Positions 47,158-59,989 of a DNA stretch of 64,000 nt are shown here, piece after piece; the stretch's first letter is position 1; each line of letters opens with the position of its first letter. A model generated the notes under the pieces. That model saw only the letters and a list, made by a program, of their open reading frames with translations, did not search any database and was not told where the DNA came from. The translations under genes and the position numbers were made by a program. The stretch lies in contig NC_092874.1 of assembly GCF_028372415.1 (NCBI RefSeq), positions 330,292,651-330,356,650 of the forward strand, read 5' to 3'. The DNA is from Notamacropus eugenii. Lineage: Eukaryota > Chordata > Mammalia > Diprotodontia > Macropodidae.

Positions 47158-49255
47158 TGGGGAGGGGGGCCAAGCCAAGATGGTGGAGTAGAAAGACGTG
47201 TATATACTCCAGTGCTTCCCCCACAGCCCACAAAATACCTGTAAAAATGACTCTCAACAATGTGTAGAGCAGTAGAATCCACAGAACAACAGAACTGAAG
47301 AGGTTTCTAGCCAAAGGTAACCCAAAAGACTGACAGGAAAGGTCTATCTCACAGGACGCTGAGCAGAGTGGAGCACAGCCCTGGCCACACAGCACTGGGA
47401 GGAACAGGACCTGAACAGACCTCCCAAGCAGAGTTCCTAGCAGGGAAGGTCCACAAGTGACAAAGAAAACTCCAAAGGTCAATGAGGGAGGGCTTTCCCA
47501 GGTGGGCGAGAGGGAACAGGGTTTCTCCAGCAATAGCCCCAGGCAATGGCAGAGGCTGCATCAGCAGACTGTAGCAATCTGGATCCATTGTTCAGGCAGC
47601 CCAGCTTAAAGTCTCTGGTGGTAGGAAGCAACTGATCTAAACCACAACCCTGAGTGATGGCCCTGCCCAAAGCCCAGGGGAACTGAGCAGCTGAGTCTAA
47701 TCTCTTGACAAAGGATTCAGAAGTCAAGTAATGGCTGGGAAAATGCCCAAAAAAGGGAAAAAAATAAGATCATAGAAGATTGCTTTCTTGGTAAAGAGAT
47801 GTTTCCTCCCATCCTTTCAGATGAGGAAGAACAAGGCTTACTGTCACAGGAAGTTAAGACCCCTGCCTCCAGGGCCTCCAAAATGAACTTAAACTGGGCT
47901 CAGGTAGTGGAAGAGCTTGAAAAGCGAGTTAGCAGCTTGTTAAAGGAGAACCAAAAAAAAAATGTGGAGGAAAATAACACCTTTAAAAAGAGGTCCAAAA
48001 AGCCAATGAGGAAAAGGAGGCATTAAAAAGCAGAATTAGCCAAATGGAGAAGAAGGTTCAAAAGCTTACTGAACAAAATACTTCTTTGAAAGAGAGAATT
48101 GAGTTCAGGGAAATGAATGAATGTGAGATAAACCAAGTAGGTAGAAAACAAAACCAAAAGTTTGAAAAAATAGAAGATAATGTGAAACATCTCATTGGAA
48201 AAACAACTGATCTGGAAAATAGATCCTGGAGAGACAATTTAAAAATTATAGGACTACCTGAAAGCCATGATCAAAAAATAACCTAGACATTATCTTCCAT
48301 GAAATTATTGAGGAAAACCTTCCTGATATTCTAGAACCAGATGGCAAAATAAATATTGAAAGAATCCACTGATCGCCTCCTAAAGGAGACCCGAAATGAG
48401 AAACTTCTAGGAATATTGTGGCCAAATTTCAGAGTTCCAAGGTCAAGGAGAAAATACTGCAAGCAGCTAGAAAGAAACAATTTGAGTATTGTGGAAATAC
48501 AATCAGGATAACATAGGATCTGGCAGCTTCAAAATTAAGAGATTGAAGGGCTTGGAATAGGATATTCCAGAAGTCAAAGGAACTGGGATTGAAACTAATA
48601 ATCACATACCCAGCAGAACTGAGTATAATACTTCAAGGGAATAAATGGTCATTCAATGACACAGAGGACTTTCAAGCATTCATGTTGAAAAGACCAGAAC
48701 TGTATAGAAAATTTGACTTTCAAACATAAGAATCAAGAGAAGCTTGAAAAGGTAAATAGGAAAGAGAAATCATAAAAGACTTTCTAAAGCTGAACTGTCT
48801 ACATTCCTACATGGAAAGAAAATATATATAACTCTCAAGACTTTTCTCAGTATTTGAGGGGGTAGAGGGATTATACATACACACACACACACACACACAC
48901 ACAGAGGACAGGGCTGTGTTGAATCAAAAAAGATGATATCTATGAAAAAAGATATAAAATAAAAATTAAGCAGTGAGGGAGGAAAATACTAGGAGGAGAA
49001 AGGGAGAAATGGAATGGGGCAGGCTATAACTCATAAAAGAGAAAAAGAAAAATCTTGTTCAATGGAGGAGAAAAGCAAGAAGAGGAGAGGGGAAAAGTGA
49101 AGCTCCTCTCTCCACATGTGGCTTAAGGAGGGAATAACATGCTCACTAAATTTGGTATGAAAATCTATCTTATACTACAAGAAAGTAGGGGAGGAGGCAA
49201 CAAGTGGGGTGAGGGGAATTATAGAAGGGAGGGCAAATGGGAGAAGGGAGCAACT
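47158..49255 (+). mobile_element. HAL1 retrotransposon, full 5' end, 3' end missing
   Basis: It opens 'ggccaagccaagatggtgga', has a 5' UTR of about 580 bp, an ORF1 remnant, a (CA)n run at 48877-48902, and then the purine-rich 3' region seen in the copy at 61592. HAL1 similarity stops at about 49255, where L1 sequence in the opposite orientation begins. Confidence 0.82.
47742..48729 (+). pseudogene. HAL1 ORF1 remnant
   Basis: The ATG at 47742 aligns with the intact HAL1 start at 62166, but a one-base indel in the A-rich start (AAAAAAATAAG) throws it out of frame at once. Open pieces remain at 47799-48026 (FPPILSDEEEQ, then coiled coil) and 48044-48286 (coiled coil, then LENRSWRDNLKIIGLPES). 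Several stops follow in the RRM and C-terminal region. It is non-functional. Confidence 0.8.
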
Positions 49256-52200
49256 AGTTTTCCCCTTTAATTTTTGATATTGGTAATTTAGTTTTGTTCT
49301 TTTTTTTTCAAATCAGATTGATCAAAGGTTTATCAATTTTACTAGTTTATTCACAAAATCAACTATCAGTTTTATTTATTAGTTCAATACTTTTCTTAAT
49401 TTCAATTTTATTAATCTCTCCTTTGGTTTTCAGTATTTCTGATTTGGTATTTACTTGGAAATTTTCAATTTGTTCTTTTTCTAGCTTTTTCAGCTGCATT
49501 TCCAAGTCATTGATCTCCTCTTTCTCTGTTTTATTCATGTAGGAATTCAAAGATATAAAACTTCCCCTAAGAACTGGTTTTGCAGTATCCCATAAGATTT
49601 GGTAGATTGTCTCATTATTGTCATTCTCTTGAATGAAGTTGTTGATTGTTTCTGTGATTTTTTGCTTAGCCTGCTCATTCACTAGGGTTAGATTATTTCA
49701 TTTGCAATTAATTTTTGGTCTATCTTTCCATGGCCTTTTATTACATTCAGTTTTTATTGCATTATGATCTGAGAAGGATGCATTGACTGTCTCTGCCTTT
49801 CTGCACTGGATTGTAAGGTTTCAGAGAGGGAGAGGTTGAGGTACCCCACTAAAATAGTTTTGCTGTCTCTTTCTTCCTGCAATTCCCTCAATCTCTCCTC
49901 TAAGAATTTGGATGCTATATACCATTTGGAGTGTACATGTTCAGTAATGATATTGCTTCATTGTGTATGTTACCTTTTAGCAGGATATAGTTTCCTTCCT
50001 TAACTCTTTTGATTAGATCTATTTCTGCTTTTGCTTTGTCTGAGATTAGGATTGCTACCCCTGCTTTTCTTACATCAGCTGAAGCACATTATATTCTCCT
50101 CCAAGCTTTTACCTTTAGCCTTTGTGTATCCCCCTATTTCAAATGGGTTTCTTGTAAACAACATACTGTTAGATTATGGCTTTTAATCCATTCTGCTATC
50201 CATCTCCATTTTATGGGAGTGTTCATTCCATTCACCTTCACAGTTGTGATTACAATTTGTGTCTTTCTGTCCATCCTCTTTCCCACTGTTTGTGTTTTAG
50301 TTCTCCCTTCTCCCTTCCCCTCCTCAATAGAGTTTTCACTTTTTACCACCACCTCCCGTATTCTTCCCTTCCTTCTTTCAGTCCCCTTCCATTTTATTCC
50401 CATTTACCATTACTACTTCTTCCCTCCTTTTTAACTTCCCTTTCTTTTTCTTCCCCCTTCCCCTTCTACTGCCTATAGAACTAGTTAGATTTATACACTT
50501 AAGTAAGTTTATTGTTCCCTCCTTGAACCAAATCAGTTGAGAGTACCTCTGAAACAATGCTTTTCTCCCTCCCCTCATTTCCTCTACTATACTATAATTT
50601 TGTACTTCTTCCTGTGATGCAATTTATCATTTTCTTCTTCCTCCTTTTCACATCTCCTTTTACATGCTTGAATCACATTTTTATCATCATGCCATTTACT
50701 TTATATCCTTTCCCTCTATCTACGTATATCCCTTTTATACTTCATAATAGATGTACAATTTTCAAGATTAGCAAGTATCATCTTCCCTTATAGGGAGGTA
50801 AACAGTTTGCCCAAATTGAGTAACAAGTTTTTCTTTTCCCCTGTTTACCTTTTTATGCCTCTCTTGAGACCCATGTTTGAAGACTGAATTTTCTATTGAG
50901 TTCTGGCCCTTTTGTCAGGAAGGTCTGGAAATCCCTTATTTTGTTGAATGTCCATCTCCTTGCCTGAAATGTTATGCTGAACTTTGCTGGGTAATTGATC
51001 CTTGGTTGTAGTCTCCTTTGCCTTTGGCTTACGGAATATCATACTCCAATTCCTTTGATCTTTTCATGTAGAAGCTGCAAGGTCCTGTGTTTCTGGCTGT
51101 CTGTAGTATTTTCTCTTTTACTTGATAGTTCTGGAATTTGGCAACAATATTTCTTGGGGTTTTGAGTTTGAGATCTCTTTTGGGAGGTGAATGGTGGATT
51201 CTTTTGATGACTATTTTGCCCTCTGGATCTAGGACTTCTGGGCATTTTTCCTTAATTATTTCTTGGAAGATATGGTCCAGACTTTTTTTCATCATGGTTT
51301 TCTGGTAAGACAATAATTCTTAAATTTTCTTTCCTGGATCTATTTTCCAAATCACTTGTTTTTCCAATTAGATGTTTTACATTTTCTTCTATCTTTTCAT
51401 CTTTAGATTTTGTTTGCCCAGTTAGATATTTTACATTTTCGTCTATCTTCTCATTCTTTAGATTTTGTTTGACTGGTTATTAATGTCATAAATTTCTACT
51501 TGCCCAATTCTAATTTTTATCAAATTGTTTTCTTCAGTTAACTTTTGCATCTCCTTTTCATCTGTTCAATTATTCCTTTTAAGGAATTATTTTCTCCAGT
51601 TAGTTTTTGTACTTCCTTTTCCATTTGTCCAATTTTCCCAGTTAGGTTTTGTGCTTCCTTTCCAATTGGTCAATTTTCCTTTCTAGAAAACTGTTCTCTT
51701 CATAGAATCCTTTTTTCATACTTTTGAAATCATTGGCCAGTTTTTCTTCTATTTCCTTCTTCAGCTTTTCGAGGATAACTGTTTGTGCATATGAGCAGTT
51801 CATAGTCCCTTCTGAAGTTTCAGATGGAAACACCATCTCAATACTGATCTCTTTGGTATTTGTGTTTTGATCCTTGTCCCCACAGAAGGTTTCTATGGTC
51901 TTTTCCTTCCTCCTTTGCTTCTTGATTATGATGGTGAGGGTTTGTGTGTTGTGGCCTCTGGTTCTTTCATTTAGAAGCTGGAGAACCTGGTGTTGAGCTG
52001 CTGGTATGAGATAGCAGAGGGCAGGTGCCTTTTTTTCTTTTTGTTTCTGTTTCCCTGGATTTGCCCTGGGGCTAGTTTGTTAAGTGTGTGGGAGGGGTGG
52101 TCTGGTCACAGGAGATCTCGTCACCTGAGATAGAGCAAAGGGAAGCTCAGCACTGATCCTGATCCTGGCTGTTCTATTGTCTTCCAATTTCCCCTGGAGT

Positions 52201-52853
52201 ACTGAAGCTCTCCTGGGTCCTATTGCGAGTTTCCACCCCCCTGGGGCTCCTCTTCTTCCAGTTCACCTCTGCCACAGTAAAAAGAATATTCTTTAGTGAT
52301 TTTCCTAGCTTCAGGTGCTACGAGGCTGCTTTCCCTTTCTGCTGATCCCACTGATTCAGGATTTTTCTGGGGAAATATTTTATGGTTCTTTTGAGTTCAA
52401 TAAGGAGAGGGGGAGAGAGCATTTACCAGTCACTCTGGCATTTTGACTCCTGGAAGTTCAAGCAGGTGAGTTACAAATGTTTAATCTGAGGGCTGAAGTG
52501 TCTGAAGCTGATACCTGGGGCTCAATGGCTTTCACTTGCTCGGTTTCTGCTGGTCTCCCACCCTGGGCTGCCATGCCCCCTCTCTACCATGCTGCTACTG
52601 CCTCAGGCAGCTCGGGGGTTTCCTGATCAGCTGCACCACAATAGAACATGTTACACTGTGTTCTGTGGGCTGACCCCATGAAACAGATCCTTCCTGTCGA
52701 CCTTCTAGTCTGTCTTGGTCTGTGAACGTGCCACAGTCTGTCTCCTATTGGATTCTGCACCTCAAAAATTTGGTCAAATTCTCTTTTTAGAAGTATCTGA
52801 AGGACTTTGTCTAAGAGCTTAGGTGAGTAGTTACTCTCACTCTGCCATCGTGG
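49256..52853 (-). mobile_element. L1, complete 5' end, truncated within ORF2, antisense
   Basis: Right to left: the L1 5' end (minus-strand 'cacgatggcagagtgag' at about 52830-52850), a 5' UTR of about 0.95 kb, an ORF1 remnant (51840 to about 50880, with fragments such as RNIVAKFQNYQVKEKIL), a pyrimidine-rich spacer, and ORF2 endonuclease (about 50400-49800). The last homology is equivalent to about 26755 of the intact L1. It has no poly(A) tail and abuts HAL1 tail-to-tail. Many stops; an older copy than the one at 22146. Confidence 0.85.
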
Positions 52854-52859
52854 CTCTAC

Positions 52860-54375
52860 ACCCCTGTCATTCTCATCTGACTTTATTTGTAAGAAACATA
52901 TTTTGTAATTGTGTTCATATAGTCCTTGGGTTTGCTTTGGTAGGTAGACTCCCAGATATTTTAGTGTCTACTGTAGCTTTAAATGAGATTTCTCTTTCTA
53001 TCTCTTGTTGTTAAGCTTTGTTAGTAATACATAGAAATGCAGATGATTTGTGTGGGTTTATTTTGTAACCTGCAACTTTGCCACAGTTGTTTATTATTTC
53101 AAGTAGTTTTTTACTTGATTCTCTGGGATCCTTTAAGCATATCATCATATCATCTGCAAAAAGTGATGACTTCCTTTCTTTTTTGCTTATTTTGATTCCT
53201 TAAATTTCTTTTTCTTCTCTTATTGCTACAGCTAGCGTTTCCAATACTATATTGAATAATAGTGGTGATAGTGAACATCCTTGTTTCACCCTTTATCTTA
53301 TTTAAAATCCATCTACCTTATCCTCATTGCATAGGATGCTTGCTGATGGTTTTAGGTAGATAGTGCTTATTACTTTATGGAAAGGTTCATTTATTCCTAT
53401 GATTTCCGGTGTTTTCAATAAGAATGGATGTTATGTTTTGTCAAAAGCTTTTTCTGCATCTATTGAGATAATCATGTGGTTTCTGTCAGTTTTGCTCTTG
53501 ATATGCTCAATAATGCTAATAGTTTTCCTAATATTGAACCAGACCTGCATTCCTGGTATAAATCCTATCTGGTCATAATATATTATTCTCATGATTAGTT
53601 GTTGCGTTCTTTTTGCTAATATCTTATTTACAATTTTTGCATCTCTATTCATTGAAGAAATTGATCTACAATTTTTTTCCCTCTGTTTTTGTTCTTCCTG
53701 TTTAGGTATCAGAACCATATTTGTATCATTAAAACAGTTTGGGAGAACTCCTCCTTTAGCAATTTCCCCCAAAAGTCTATATAGTATTGGAATTAACTCT
53801 TCTTTAAATGTTTGACAGAATTTACTTGTAAATACATCTGGTGCTGGAAATTTTTCCTATGGATCTCATTGATGGCTTGTTCAATTTCTTTTGCTGAGAT
53901 GGGGTTATTTAAGTATTCAAATTCTTCTTCTGTTAATCTGGGCAATTTCTATTTTTTAAAATAATATTCCATCTCATTTAGGTTGTCGAATTTATGAGCA
54001 TAAAGTTGGACAAAGTAATTTCTAATTACTGTTTAAATTTCCTCCTCATTGGAGGTGAGTTCACCCTTTTCATTTTTGATACTGGTAATTTGGTTTTCTT
54101 CTTTCTTTTTGTTAATCAAACTGAGCAAAGTTTTATCAGTTTTATTGGTTTTTTCATAAAACCAACTCTAAGTTTTGTTTATTATTTCAATAGTTTTCTT
54201 AATTTCAATTTTATTAATGTCTCCTTTGGTTTTCACTATTTCTACTTGGGTATTTACTTGGGGATTTTTAATTTGTTCTTTCTCTAGTTTTTTAAGCTGC
54301 ACGCCAAATCCATTGCTCTCCTCTTTCTCTATTTTATTCATGTAGACATTCAAAGACATAAAATTTCCCCTACAG
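52860..54375 (-). mobile_element. L1 ORF2 fragment (reverse transcriptase part), antisense
   Basis: It is equivalent to about 26440-27942 of the intact L1, reversed. It includes the FADD region near 53150 and an open stretch 53431-53772 with [24 protein letters not shown]. It overlaps in ORF2 content with the L1 ending at 49256, so it is a separate element. Its left edge directly meets the 5' end of that L1. Confidence 0.82.
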
Positions 54376-54399
54376 ATTGCTTAGTTCTTAGGGGAAGAA

Positions 54400-54890
54400 C
54401 TAGGAAGAATCCAGAGGGCAAAATAGTCATTGAAAGAATCCACCATTTGCCTCCTGAAAAGAATCCCAAACTAAAAACACCAAGGAACATTGCCAGATTC
54501 CAGAACTGTCAAGTGAAGAAGAAAATGCTGCAGGCAGACGGAAAGAAGCAATTCAGATATTGAGGAGCTACAGACAACATCACACAGGACCTTGCAGCTC
54601 CTACATTAAATGATTGGAGGTATTGAAATATGATATTCCATAAGGCATGTGAGCTGGAATTACAGCTAAGGATCTAGCAAAGTTAAGCATAATATTTCAG
54701 AAAAGGAGATGGACATTCAATGAAATAAAGGATTACCAGACCATCCTGATGAAAAGGTCATACCTCAATAGATAATGTGATCTTCAAACACAAGTTTCAA
54801 GAGAATCATACAAAGGAAAACAGGTGTAAATAACTTGTTATTAAACATGTCCCTCAAAGTTTTAAATAAAAAAAATTTTGAAAATTGTCC
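54400..54890 (+). mobile_element. L1 ORF1 3' fragment, sense
   Basis: Translation gives GKIVIERIHHLPPEKNPKLK and TPRNIARFQNCQVKKKM with many stops, equivalent to about 24570-25010 of the intact L1. Together with the antisense ORF2 piece on its left it looks like the inverted 5' segment of one L1 insertion with an internal deletion. Confidence 0.72.
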
Positions 54891-55227
54891 TTACTTGTTG
54901 GTAAAAAAAAATAATGTACTATTTAAAAGAGAAAATATAAAATAAAAGTGCTGAGTCACACTTGACCAAAAACAATAGCAACAGTATCAGCCAAAGATAG
55001 TTGCTGTAAAGATAGATTCATTAAATCTTGGCAAATAAATGATTGAGAAAGATCAGCAAAACAAGTGTTAAAGTTGCCTTTGAAGTTCTAGGTCTGGGTG
55101 GTTGGAAAGAGAGTGTTGCCATCAACCAAGATAACAGTGTTAAAGTTAAGGTTTAAAAAAGATAAGTTCACAAGAGCAGTCTACAGAAGGGGATAAGCAT
55201 TTATTAAGCACCTACTATGTGCTTCAC

Positions 55228-55790
55228 AATGTTCCTTATCACAGTAGCTATGACAAAGAGAGAACATGTATCCAGCTCTGATCACTTCAGTAAGGTGGTC
55301 TTCATTTGCCAGCCTTGCTTCACTCAGGGCTGGCATTTGGATGTTATACCTGCTGAGTTCTCTTGCAACAATAGCCATTTGTCTTTCAAGTCTACTGGTT
55401 TTGTGTTGTCTATGAGTGGACATACATTCCATGTACTAATAGTTAGTGGAATCATCTTCACAAAAAATTTTGTGTATATTTTTGGGTTTTGACTGTAAGG
55501 TAAGTAAGGAGGTAAGGAGGCCACAGTTAGGTGAAGCAGATAATTTTTAGGAAATCTTTTCTAGTCCCTTCCTCAGACCCAGAGGTGAGCAATGTGGTCC
55601 TTTTAAAAAAGCTGCATAGATTTTGCAATCACATCTAATGCAGTGAGTGTGCTCATATGCCTCCCAAAAGCAGTAAATGACAGAGTCCTAGCAATGCAAC
55701 TGACACTTTTAGGAAAGCAACAGGCCACCATCATCAGTGCATAGGCTCCTACCATAATGAACCCTGATCCAGTAAAAGAAAATTTATTTA
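55228..55790. mobile_element. RTE-clade LINE endonuclease with inverted 5' segment
   Basis: 55228-55475 on the minus strand encodes the start of an RTE endonuclease (STWNVCPL, then in another frame VARELSRYNIQMPALSEARL and LTEVIRAGY). From about 55590 the + strand continues with the next part of the same domain (LPKAVNDRVLAMQLTLLGK, QQATIISA*APT). The two halves are in the correct order but opposite orientation. The element is dead. At 55791 it is interrupted by an L1 3' end. Confidence 0.72.
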
Positions 55791-56288
55791 TTTTATTTTA
55801 TTTTTAAAATATTTTTATTTAATTCTAATTTTTCAGCATTCACTTACATAAGATTGTGGGTTCCAAATTTTCTTCCCCTGTCTCCCTTCCACCACCCCAA
55901 GATGGTATGCAGTCTGATACAGGCTGTACGTATGCATTCATATTAAACATATTTTCTCATTAGCCATGTTGTAAAGAAGAATTAGACCCAGAGAAAGGAA
56001 ACACAAAAAAGAAGAAAAAAAGATCAAGAAAGTGCAAATAGTATGCTTTGATCTCCGTTTAGACTCCATAGTTCTGAATGTGGACAGGATTTTCCATCAA
56101 GAATCTATGAGTTATCTTAGATCTTTGCAATGCTAAGAGGTATGTCTATCAAATTTAGTCAGCTTACAATGTCACTCTTACTGTGTACAATGTTCTCCTG
56201 GTTCTGCTCACTTCCCTCAGAATCAGTTCATCTAAATTCAGGTTTTCCTGAGCTCTGCCTGCTCATCATTAAAGAAAAATTCTATAAA
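55791..56288 (-). mobile_element. L1 3' end, antisense, 5' truncated
   Basis: The T-rich left edge is the tail. 'ataagattgtgggttccaaa' and 'tacaatgttctcctggttct' are antisense L1 3' UTR/ORF2-end landmarks. It sits between RTE endonuclease (left) and RTE 3'-end (right) sequence. Confidence 0.75.
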
Positions 56289-56638
56289 GAGCTGGAGAGT
56301 CTTATCATCAATATGCTAAGATAGGCAGATTCTTGACTGTGAGACATGGAAGATGCTCGACAAAGATCACCCAGCATGGCATGCCCACATCAAAGTAGGC
56401 CCTGTGCTGCACTATCAAAGCAGAATCACAGAACTACTAAGGAAACATGAGATGCAGAACTCTAGAAACATCTCCATCTCAAATTTTCAAATGGACTATT
56501 TAAGCCCAACCTTGGAGGATTGAGCCTTCTGAGCTGGTATTGGACTGATCAGCCACAGTGGAACACACTGTGCCTTGACCCCAGCATCATGATGTCATGG
56601 GTCCTCTTCAAGTACAAAGGATGAGAAAAAACCAATAA
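56289..56638 (+). mobile_element. RTE-clade LINE 3' end
   Basis: It is parallel to 11490-11790: 'gcatggcatgcccacatca', 'gggtcctcttcaagtacaaa'. It is probably the 3' end of the same RTE whose endonuclease lies left of the L1, with much of the middle missing. Confidence 0.7.
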
Positions 56639-57180
56639 CTGTGTACTAGGCACTGTCCTAAATGCTTTATAAATATTAACTCATTTGATCCTTACATCAA
56701 ACTTGTGGGGTAGGTGTTAGAATTAAACCCTATTTACAGTTGAGTAAACTGAGTCAGGCAACTTGCCCAAAGTCACATAGTTAGTAGGAATTTGTGACTA
56801 CATTTGAGCTCAAGTCTTCCATCTTCACCTACACCTTAGAGAACATCCAGTCCAACAGCTTTATTGCATAGATGAAACTATGTAGGAAAGTGAAGGCCAC
56901 AGGATTTAGGGTGAAGTAATTTCCCCAAAGAAAACAGCAGATTAACCCTAGATTTCTTAGCATCAATTGCAATCATTCCCCCCCTCCCCCCATGTCATGC
57001 TACCTCTCAATCCAATTTTCAGCATACTTTCTTTGGGAAACCTTTAGCACATCCAAGTGGAAATATTTAGCAAGCAAATGGAAGTGTAGAAATGGAAAGT
57101 AAGGGAGTGGTTGAATTGCTTAGCACAGTACTTGGCTTATAGCAAGCAGATAACAAACACTTGTTGACTGATTGATGAGG
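56639..57180. repeat. CORE-SINE remnants and an L2 tail
   Basis: 56640-56822 (-) is a CORE-SINE ('ttgatccttacatcaaactt', 'acttgcccaaagtcacatag'). About 56850-56960 is a weaker copy. 57115-57180 (+) has an L2 terminus ('gcacagtacttggcttatag'). Confidence 0.65.
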
Positions 57181-57849
57181 TACAGATAGATTTGGGAATC
57201 ATTTTTATAAATATATTCATAGAAGCCATGAAAATGAATGAGATATTCAATGGAGAGAATAAAGAGAGAGGTGTTGTATTTTGGAAGAATGGTGGCAGCT
57301 CAAACTGGCTTTTAAGAACCAATTGTTAAATTTTGAGTGTGAGCTTTCATAGCTCTGAAATCAGCAAATTACACCCACTAGGGGCTGACATATTGTTTTG
57401 TTGGTTGTCCATGAGGAGATAAAATGTGAATGCAGATTAAACTTACAAATATGCTGTGTCCTTTTTTTCCACTAGAGATCCATTTGTTAAACATTTACTA
57501 GTATATTGGTGAACATATACCCTGAATTTAAGAGTACATTACCTAAAATTAGAATGAGAAAGGAGAAAGGGGAACAAACAAAGGAAATGTAGAAGGATAA
57601 TTGAGATAAAAAGAAAGAGAAATAGGAAAGCACCATATCCTAAAAATTCAAGGGAGGGGAAAATCGGAAGAACAAGAAAGAGTTGAGAAAAGACCCTTGA
57701 TCTGGTAGTTGGTAGGTCAATAATGAGCATATTGAAGAGTGGTTTCCTTTGAGTAATGGGCATGGAAGCCAGAATGAAAGAGATTAAGGAGTGGCTAGTA
57801 AAGAAGCAGAAGCACATTGTAGAATACATTTCCTTGATCTGGTAACACT
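57181..57849. other. Unrecognised intergenic DNA
   Basis: I see no gene or repeat that I can name. A purine-rich stretch at 57545-57700 gives a minus-strand frame of 104 codons without recognisable motifs. Confidence 0.45.
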
Positions 57850-58465
57850 TCAAATAAGTTTATACTCCAAAGAGATCAAAGAAGGAAGAAAAGAACCCAT
57901 TCACACAAAAAGATTTATAATAGCTCCTTTCCTGGAGGAAAAGTATTGGAAAGTTGGGAGAGAGGGTGGAGAAATCCCATAGTGGTAACCAATTGGGGGA
58001 TGGTTAAACAAGTTATGGTGCATGTATGTGATGAACTACTACTGTGCAAAAAGGAACGATGAAGAGAATCTTTTCAGAGAAATCTCTGAAAACTTATATG
58101 AACGGATAAAAAATGAAGTGGGAAGAATAAGAAGAAAATTGATTAAACAATAACAGCAACATCGTAATGACAAATAACTTTGAAAGACCTAGGAACTCTG
58201 ATCAGCTCCATTATCAACCAACAGTTCCTCCCACTCTCCTAATGAAACATACTATGTCCAGACAGAGAAGTGATGGACTGTGAGTGCAGACTGAAGCATT
58301 TTTTTGGACATGTCTAATGCAGTAATTCGTTTTCTTCTACATATTTGTAATGGATTTTGATGGATTTTGTTTTTCTTCCTTTCTCATTGCATAGGAGAAT
58401 GGGAAGTGGAAAAAAGAAGACTCAGAACTGAAAATAAAATTAAATCAAATTTTGAAAAAGTAAAT
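57850..58465 (+). mobile_element. Old L1 3' end, sense
   Basis: 'agtttatactccaaagagat', 'caattgggggatggttaaac', 'ggtgcatgtatgtgatgaac' and 'actactgtgcaaaaaggaac' match the end of ORF2 (compare 29090-29260). A 3' UTR and an A-rich end follow. It is diverged from the young L1s. Confidence 0.78.
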
Positions 58466-58511
58466 TGCTCTAACATATGGTATATGTTTTTGTGGAGATG
58501 TAACATGAATA

Positions 58512-58772
58512 AAAGTAACTAACATTTTTCTAGCACCTTAAGGTTTACAAAATGCTTTGTAGATATTATTTAATTCTATCCTCACAACAACCCAGGCAGG
58601 TACATGTTATTATTATCTTCATTTTACAGACAAGGAAACTGAGGTATAAAGAAATTAAAATACTTGAGGGTCACACAACTGTAAGTGTCTGATGCAGGAT
58701 TTGAACTCAGGTTTTCCTGACTCCAGGTCCAAAATTCTATCTACTGTAGCATATAGATGTCAAGTCTTAGCT
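58512..58772 (-). repeat. CORE-SINE, antisense
   Basis: 'aatgctttgtagatattatt', 'cattttacagacaaggaaac', 'aggatttgaactcaggtttt' and the right-end head are all present. Confidence 0.85.
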
Positions 58773-59778
58773 ACATGTAAATACCATGAAAGCCATATAG
58801 GGGAAAAAGCTATACCATCAGGCCCATAGTGTTGGATACTCTCAATCTCCCCCATTATTCTCTCTCTTTTTCATCTACCAGGCCATAAACATGTGCCCAT
58901 TAGAACTATCATATCTCCATCTATTTTCATAACACTAAAATCAACCCTTAGCTCCTCCAAAAAATAAATAATACCACTCCAGGTCCTTCTTGATGTTTCC
59001 AAATTATTTCCAAGGCATTATTATTCCTCATTCACCCTTTGCAAAATCCTTACAATGGAAGGATATGGGGAAGAAATCTTTCTATTGAAGGAACATTTGT
59101 GTCTATCTTCACTACTCATATCTACAACTTTCCTTCCTCCTGACATTAATTTTCTGCTGGTAATGTTCTATGACTACAAGTCATGGAACACCACAAAAGC
59201 AAAATAGTCAAAGCTGTAGGTCACCCCTAAAAGCAATGGTTTGCATAATATGCATAATATTACCAATAAGATTTTCATGTAAAAATTGATATAAGCAGCA
59301 TCACGGAGTCAATAAATAAAGAATCCAACATTTATTAAGCATCTCCTACGTTCCAGGAACAGAAAATGAAATGACGTCAATGAAAGAGTCAAAACAACTT
59401 CCATCCTATAGAAGAAAACAACAGGTACATATTTAAGTAAAGTACAAAATTTAAATTTCACACTCTCACCCATGTGTGTATAGGTGGTCCTGGAAAGACA
59501 GCCACACTAGAAATTTAGGGAGAAGGAAATCTTGATTGACTGGGATATTTATAGGAGGAATTAGAGAAAGGAAAGAGTAGTCATGAACCTTAAATGGTTG
59601 ATGAAAAGCCACAGGGCCATAGGCATGTGTAGAGGAGCTAATACCACAACATGCACCTTGATTTCAAGCCCTAAACCTCAGAGATTGCAATAGGTGAATG
59701 AGATCATCATTTTCTCAGCTAAACTGATTTGATTTCACTTCTGAATAAGAGAATCCTTAAATTTTTTCATGTTTTATC
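58773..59778. other. Unrecognised intergenic DNA
   Basis: Apart from a short antisense L2-like tail near 59325-59365 (aacatttattaagcatctcc), I recognise nothing. Confidence 0.45.
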
Positions 59779-59786
59779 ATTTAAAT

Positions 59787-59989
59787 GAAAGGTAGAGAGC
59801 CTGCAGCCTTGAGACTATATGTTGCCCATTAAGTCCTCAAGAGCAGCCTTTGGACTGAATCCAAGCTTCACAGAACAACTTCCCATCATAAAAGGATTTA
59901 TTGGGTAAAACTTGGACTCAGTCAAAAGGACTCACCCAAGGACCTAGAACACCACATGTGGCCTCAAGGCCACAGGTTCCCCAGCCCTG
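59787..59989 (-). mobile_element. hAT-like non-autonomous DNA transposon (203 bp)
   Basis: The ends are inverted: the right end read on the minus strand is CAGGGCTGGGGAACCTGTGG, and the left end on + has 'gagcctgcagccttgaga'. Matching blocks continue inward (CTTGAGGCCACATG versus cttgagactatatg). The flanks atttaaat and ctctaaat could be a decayed 8-bp duplication, as hAT elements make. There is no coding capacity. The family is inferred from the CAG ends and the duplication length. Confidence 0.6.

Noticed and set aside
50009-50478. Plus-strand frames of 100-141 codons
   Set aside because: They are shadows of an antisense L1 endonuclease and the pyrimidine-rich L1 spacer.
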